A stretch of 64,000 nt of DNA, taken from NCBI GenBank assembly GCA_965277615.1, contig CBDIDG010000004.1:434001-498000 (forward strand). Direction: 5' to 3'. A model generated the notes under the pieces. That model did no database searches. It was given only the letters and a program-made list of their open reading frames with translations, and was not told the origin of the DNA. This document shows positions 62,008-64,000 of this stretch, piece by piece; within the stretch, counting starts at the first letter, position 1; the number at the start of each line of letters is the position of its first letter. The DNA is from Bog-532 sp965277615 (lineage in GTDB: Bacteria; Actinomycetota; Actinomycetes; Streptosporangiales; Streptosporangiaceae). Made by a program: the position numbers and the translations under genes.

Positions 62008-62595
62008 CTACACGTCGGCGCTGGCCAGGACGGTGGCCACCGTCCGGTGCACGGTGGCGGGCGTGGGCGGGGTGCTGTCGCGGCCCGCGAACAGCAGGTG
62101 GCAGGCCCCGAGCAGGGTCGGGGCCAAGGTGGCGACGTCCGCGTCCCAGGCCAGGCGGCCCCGGTCCCGCTCGGCCGCGAGGTAGGCGCCGAGCATGGCC
62201 GCCGCCTCGGTCAGCAGCGGGACGCCGGTGGGCGTGGTCGACCGGAGCCGGGCCCGCAGGTGGTCGCGGAAGGTGATGAGGGCGACGATGGCCACCGCGA
62301 CGGGGCCGAACAGATCGGTCAGGGCCGCGGTCAGGTTGCCGACCACGGTGCCGGTCCCGGCCGCGGCCAGCAGGGCGGCCCGGCGGCCGTCCAGCTGGGC
62401 GATGCGGTCGCGCACCAGCTCGGCCAGGAAGTCGTCGAAGTCGGCGAAGTGCCGGTGCAGTACGCCCTTGGCGCAGCCCGCCTCGGTGGTGACCGCGCGG
62501 CTGGTCAGCGCCTGCGGGCCGTCACGCAGCAGGATGCGCTCGGCCGCGGTGAACAGCTGTTCGCGCGGGTCGGCCAGGGCGACTCCGGTGGGCAC
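62008..62595 (-). CDS. TetR family transcriptional regulator
   Basis: 195 residues from GTG (VPTGVALADPREQ) with GGGAG six bases upstream; a longer frame back to 62658 would cover the operators and is less likely. The HTH is EQLFTAAERILLRDGPQALT then SRAVTTEAGCAKGVLHRHF. The effector domain begins ADFDDFLAELVRDRIAQLD. It is divergent from the broken methyltransferase gene and flanked by two GTGGGC-type palindromes, so it likely represses both promoters. Confidence 0.9.
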   Translation of the reverse strand: MPTGVALADPREQLFTAAERILLRDGPQALTSRAVTTEAGCAKGVLHRHFADFDDFLAELVRDRIAQLDGRRAALLAAAGTGTVVGNLTAALTDLFGPVAVAIVALITFRDHLRARLRSTTPTGVPLLTEAAAMLGAYLAAERDRGRLAWDADVATLAPTLLGACHLLFAGRDSTPPTPATVHRTVATVLASADV

Positions 62596-62641
62596 CGCGG
62601 CTCCCCTCTGGCTGAGCTGGTTCGCCGGAATTCCGTTGGCG

Positions 62642-62679
62642 AGTGGGCGATCGCCCACTTAGGGTGGGCGCATGCCCAC
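62642..62679. promoter_or_regulatory. Two operators between TetR and methyltransferase genes
   Basis: AGTGGGCGATCGCCCACT (62642-62659) is a perfect 18-bp palindrome. GTGGGC-GCAT-GCCCAC (62664-62679) repeats the same arms with a 4-bp spacer; it contains the methyltransferase ATG at 62672. Both lie in the divergent region. Autoregulation and control of the methyltransferase by the adjacent TetR are inferred. Confidence 0.75.
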
Positions 62680-63495
62680 TCTATCGGGATCCAGCCCGGA
62701 TCAGTTCCGCGAGGTGGCGGAGGGGTTCGGGGCCAACGCCGGGCGGTACGACCGGGCCCGGCCCAGCTACCCGCGGGCCATGGTGGACCGGATCCTGGCC
62801 GAAAGCCCGGGGCGGCGCGTGCTCGACGTGGGCTGCGGGACCGGCATCGTGGCCCGGCTGTTCCAGGCGGCGGGGGCCCAGGTCCTCGGGGTCGACCTGG
62901 ACGAGCGTATGGCGCAACTGGCCCGCCAGCGCGGGCTCGAGGTCGAGGTGGCCCGGATCGAGGACTGGGACCCGGCAGGCCGCCAATTCGACGCGGTGGT
63001 GGCCGGGCAGGCCTGGCACTGGGTCGACCCGGTAGCCGGGGCCCGGCGGGCGGCGCAGGCGCTACGGCCCGGGGGGCGGCGCAGGCGCTACGGCCCGGGG
63101 GGCGGCTGGCCGTGTTCTGGAACAGCTTCCGGCCTCCGCCCGGCCTGGGCGAAGCCATGGCTGTGGTCATGGCCCGGGTGGCGCCAGACGCGCCGATGCA
63201 GGGTCTGCCCGGGCCCGACGGATACGCGCGGCTGGGTGACCGGGCGGCGACCGGGATCGGGGAGACCGGGGCCTTCATTAAAAACATTGAACAATGGCGC
63301 TTCGACTGGGAGCGCCAGTACAGCCGGGACGAATGGCTGGACGCGGTGCCGACCTTCGGCGGCAGCAACCGGCTCCCGGACAGCACGATGCGGGAACTCC
63401 TGGCCGGGATCGGCGCCGTAATCGACGCGGTCGGTGGGCAGTTCACCATGGGGTACACCACGGTGGTGACCACCGCCGTCCGCTCCGCCAATTGA
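62672..63495 (+). pseudogene. Class I SAM methyltransferase broken by a 26-bp duplication
   Basis: The frame from 62672 codes RYDRARPSYPRAMVDRILAE, the SAM motif VLDVGCGTGIV and DAVVAGQAWHWVDPVAG up to RRAAQALRPG. There a 26-bp tandem duplication shifts the frame. After it, the normal continuation GRLAVFWNSFRPPPGLGEAM is in another frame and runs to TGA at 63495. Deleting one repeat copy restores a single open frame of about 265 codons (YcgJ/UbiE-type). So the gene is a recent pseudogene or a slippage switch. The operator overlaps its start. Confidence 0.85.
63048..63106 (+). repeat. 26-bp tandem duplication inside methyltransferase gene
   Basis: Period-26 identity runs over 63048-63106 (2.27 copies), without mismatch. 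The unit contains GCGCAGGCGCTACGGCCC. Since 26 is not divisible by three, it causes a frameshift. Perfect identity shows it is recent or reversible. Confidence 0.9.
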
Positions 63496-63533
63496 GGACG
63501 GGAACTGGCCGCAATACTGCCTAGCGTCGAGGT

Positions 63534-64000
63534 ATGACGACTTCGCAGAACACGACGACTTCGCCGAGCATCGAGCCGTTCCGCATCGACGTCCCGCAAG
63601 CCGAGCTGGATGAGCTGTCGGCGCGGCTGGCCGCGACCCGCTGGCCGGGTGAGGTGACCGGGGCTGGCACCAGCTACGGCATGCCGCTGGCGGTGGTGCA
63701 GCAGCTGGCCGAGCGCTGGCGTACCGGCTACGACTGGCGCGCGCACGAGGCCGAGCTGAACGAGATCCCGCAGTTCACCACGGTCATCGACGGCCAACCT
63801 ATCCACTTCCTGCACGTCCGCTCGCCCGAGCCGGGCGCGCGGCCGCTGCTGCTCCTGCACGGCTGGCCCGGTTCGGTGGTCGAGTTCCTCGGGCTGATCG
63901 GGCCGCTGACCGACCCGCGGGCCCACGGCGCCGATCCGTCGGTCGCGTTCGACGTGGTGGTGCCGTCGCTGCCGGGCTACGGGTTCTCCGTTCCGGTCAC
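63534..64000 (+). CDS. Epoxide hydrolase N-terminal domain protein, cut by window end
   Basis: The visible 155 residues start MTTSQNTTTSPSIEPFRIDV. The EHN domain is FRIDVPQAELDELSARLAATRWP, WRAHEAELNEIPQFTTVIDG, HFLHVRSPEP, then the oxyanion HGWPGSVVEFLGLI. The nucleophile and His are beyond the window. It belongs to the alpha/beta-hydrolase epoxide hydrolases (juvenile-hormone/microsomal type). It starts at ATG 38 bp after the methyltransferase pseudogene. Confidence 0.92.
   Translation, partial: MTTSQNTTTSPSIEPFRIDVPQAELDELSARLAATRWPGEVTGAGTSYGMPLAVVQQLAERWRTGYDWRAHEAELNEIPQFTTVIDGQPIHFLHVRSPEPGARPLLLLHGWPGSVVEFLGLIGPLTDPRAHGADPSVAFDVVVPSLPGYGFSVPV

Noticed and set aside
61228..63495. Very long plus-strand open frame of 755 codons
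   Set aside because: Its first two thirds are antisense to GH15, the small protein and TetR; only the last about 130 codons are real, being the shifted end of the methyltransferase.

Overview
The window comes from a very GC-rich (roughly 70 %) filamentous-type actinomycete chromosome. Evidence includes a Methyltransf_19 (DUF574-type) SAM methyltransferase, DUF3040, a class F sortase, a MerR-DICT regulator, LLM-class (F420/FMN) oxidoreductases, a Ddn-like nitroreductase, many GTG starts and many TetR/MarR regulators. A Streptosporangiales-like soil actinomycete is plausible, but I cannot fix the genus. The organism should make selenoproteins, because a selenocysteine tRNA (UCA anticodon) lies at 27425-27517. 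There is no rRNA, CRISPR array, prophage or intact insertion sequence.

Layout. 1-3.1 kb: envelope/secreted genes, a small HUP-like protein and a Cys-type glutathione peroxidase, all on the minus strand. 3.1-7.5 kb: a MarR regulator translationally coupled to a giant fused ABC exporter with one degenerate and one consensus ATP site. 7.6-12.1 kb: LLM oxidoreductase, TetR, SDR and acyl-CoA ligase, with paired TetR-type operators. 12.1-16.8 kb: VOC protein, then a divergent pair of a cytosolic S8 subtilisin and a CHAT-domain caspase-like protein with both catalytic dyad residues. 16.8-19.4 kb: cupin, MarR, LLM oxidoreductase and a decayed MFS transporter. 19.4-23.7 kb: AlkA-type glycosylase, FAD protein, tandem rhodanese and an Fpg/Nei glycosylase. 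23.7-27.4 kb: a compact polyhydroxyalkanoate (PHA) module: synthase, depolymerase-like hydrolase, XRE regulator and phasin, with a near-consensus promoter and operator before the phasin. 27.4-30.6 kb: tRNA-Sec, class F sortase, DUF4142 surface protein, MerR-DICT regulator and Ddn-like protein. 30.7-38.2 kb: two DHA2-type MFS exporters with TetR and MarR partners, MOSC protein, HemD, Nudix and cyclase-family genes. 38.5-45.3 kb: phenylacetate operon paaZ-A-B-C-E-K lacking paaD, preceded by a TetR-type operator. 45.2-47.5 kb: ArsR-like regulator divergent from an MFS gene. 47.6-53.2 kb: methyltransferase, a 646-bp gene-free stretch, a flavin electron-transfer set (ferric-reductase-like protein plus FMN-binding protein), DUF3040, AMP nucleosidase and GNAT. 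53.2-61.8 kb: DppA-like peptidase, nitroreductase, FAD monooxygenase, GDSL lipoprotein, PEBP, DUF1295 and a GH15 trehalase/glucoamylase. 61.8-64 kb: a truncated P-loop gene, TetR, a methyltransferase broken by a 26-bp tandem duplication, and the start of an epoxide hydrolase.

The most unusual items are non-coding. (1) A hairpin element occurs twice (about 21.77 and 48.85 kb), each copy about 150 bp upstream of a redox/sulfur gene. Its loop and 3' tail are conserved and its stem shows three consecutive compensatory base-pair changes. (2) Two tandem long hairpins (38.25 and 38.38 kb) have different stem sequences but the same 19-nt loop pattern. (3) A perfect 50-bp palindrome with no spacer lies at 54109-54158. 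The CHAT/subtilisin divergent pair is the best candidate protein system for an undescribed protease module.
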